Positions 63,639-64,000 of a stretch of DNA of 64,000 bases are shown here, in pieces (within the stretch, counting starts at the first letter, position 1; every line of letters starts with the position of its first letter). A program made the translations under genes and the position numbers. The stretch comes from Clostridium sp. 'deep sea'. Lineage in GTDB: Bacteria; Bacillota; UBA994; PWPR01. Under the pieces are notes generated by a model that was not told where the DNA came from, ran no database searches, and worked only from the letters and a program-made list of their open reading frames with translations. The stretch lies in assembly GCF_014931565.1 (NCBI RefSeq), contig NZ_CP063353.1, positions 1,860,001 through 1,924,000 on the forward strand, written 5' to 3'.

Positions 63639-64000
63639 ATGAAAGATTTTGCTAACTCTCAACAAGCTGATAAATCCCTTACTTTTGCTGAGATTTTAAG
63701 GTTTTATTTACCATTGGCTACTGCCGCTGTTATTATGATTGGCAGTGTTAATGTAGTTAACTCAGCACTTAGTAAAACCCCTAACCCCCAGGCTGCATTG
63801 GCTGCTTTTGCTATTGCTTTTAGCTACGCCGAAATGGTTTCTGCTCCTTGTTTTTCTGGAATGAATATGATGATTACCTTGGGCAGAGATCGTAAGTATT
63901 TTATAAATACCTTTAAGTTTATGATAAAGGTAACTGCTGTAGCAATGTGTTTTATTGGAGTTTTGGCGTTTACCCCTGTAGGTAAATTTGTTGCTCTTAA
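63639..64000 (+). CDS. MATE/ANKH-like multidrug transporter, 3' end cut by window
   Basis: 120 codons visible. After a short hydrophilic start (MKDFANSQQADKSLTFAE) come ILRFYLPLATAAVIMIGSVN and PNPQAALAAFAIAFSYAEM, the first two membrane helices, then FSGMNMMITLGRDRKYF and a third helix. The pattern of a polytopic transporter with PNPxxALAAFAIA fits the MATE-like or ANKH-like flippase group. GGTGAAGGG precedes the ATG, and a good promoter lies upstream. Substrate unknown; the call is provisional because most of the gene is outside the window. Confidence 0.65.
   Translation, partial: MKDFANSQQADKSLTFAEILRFYLPLATAAVIMIGSVNVVNSALSKTPNPQAALAAFAIAFSYAEMVSAPCFSGMNMMITLGRDRKYFINTFKFMIKVTAVAMCFIGVLAFTPVGKFVAL

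Overview
The window is AT-rich, low-GC Gram-positive DNA, most likely from an anaerobic member of the Clostridia. The support is indirect but consistent: strong AGGAGG-type ribosome binding sites, lipoproteins with Clostridia-like N-termini, stalk-domain (copper amine oxidase N-terminal type) surface proteins, [FeFe]-hydrogenase genes, a SpoIIE-type phosphatase, a class C-like group II intron and a tmRNA/SmpB pair. No rRNA or tRNA gene was seen.

Region 1 (1-22 kb) is ordinary chromosome with decay. It holds a CapA-type metallophosphatase (cut by the window edge), a DUF3160 lipoprotein, a frameshifted PHP-domain gene, a HhH-GPD DNA glycosylase gene split by a complete IS3-family element, an S10 serine carboxypeptidase, two Nudix hydrolases, a two-gene surface-protein operon (1296 aa beta-helix/BspA/InlB-like protein plus a stalk-domain protein), and an ABC exporter paired with a CotS/APH-like kinase. 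Two distant genes (9.5 and 21.2 kb) are paralogues of an unrecognised two-repeat membrane-anchored family. Region 2 (24.2-29.7 kb) has visibly higher GC: an AraC-type regulator divergent from a four-gene [FeFe]-hydrogenase operon (thioredoxin-like ferredoxin, PAS-containing sensory hydrogenase, SpoIIE phosphatase, group B-type hydrogenase), resembling the hfsABCD arrangement.

Region 3 (31.4-59.7 kb) looks like an accreted genomic island beside ssrA. It contains a restriction-like cluster (SF2 helicase, N6-methylase/HsdS-like fusion with an altered catalytic motif, unrecognised proteins), a heterodimeric ABC exporter, an M3 oligopeptidase, IS remnants, and a long one-strand operon (47.6-59.4 kb) with an Mrr-like nuclease, a 1144 aa SF2 helicase, a 693 aa unknown protein coupled to it by an ATGA overlap, and a 640 aa protein ending in a HEPN-like RNKYLH motif. 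This operon is the best candidate for an undescribed defence system. No integrase is present.

A recurring module marks the borders: [tmRNA or decayed tmRNA piece] - [terminator hairpin] - [array of short hairpins separated by a constant heptamer]. Besides the intact ssrA (60753-61116) there are four tmRNA remnants (34.9, 38.0, 42.3 and 47.5 kb). Two near-identical group II introns sit exactly between the terminator and the hairpin array; two empty sites elsewhere in the window fix the intron ends to the base. Next to ssrA, an 0.9 kb segment carrying a four-helix-bundle (23S rRNA intervening-sequence type) gene and two ACTTCAT-type hairpin arrays is flanked by a 12-bp direct repeat of the tmRNA 3' end, suggesting a very small mobile unit that inserts at the ssrA terminus. 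Right of ssrA follow smpB, a general stress protein, a membrane-anchored unknown and the start of a MATE-like transporter.
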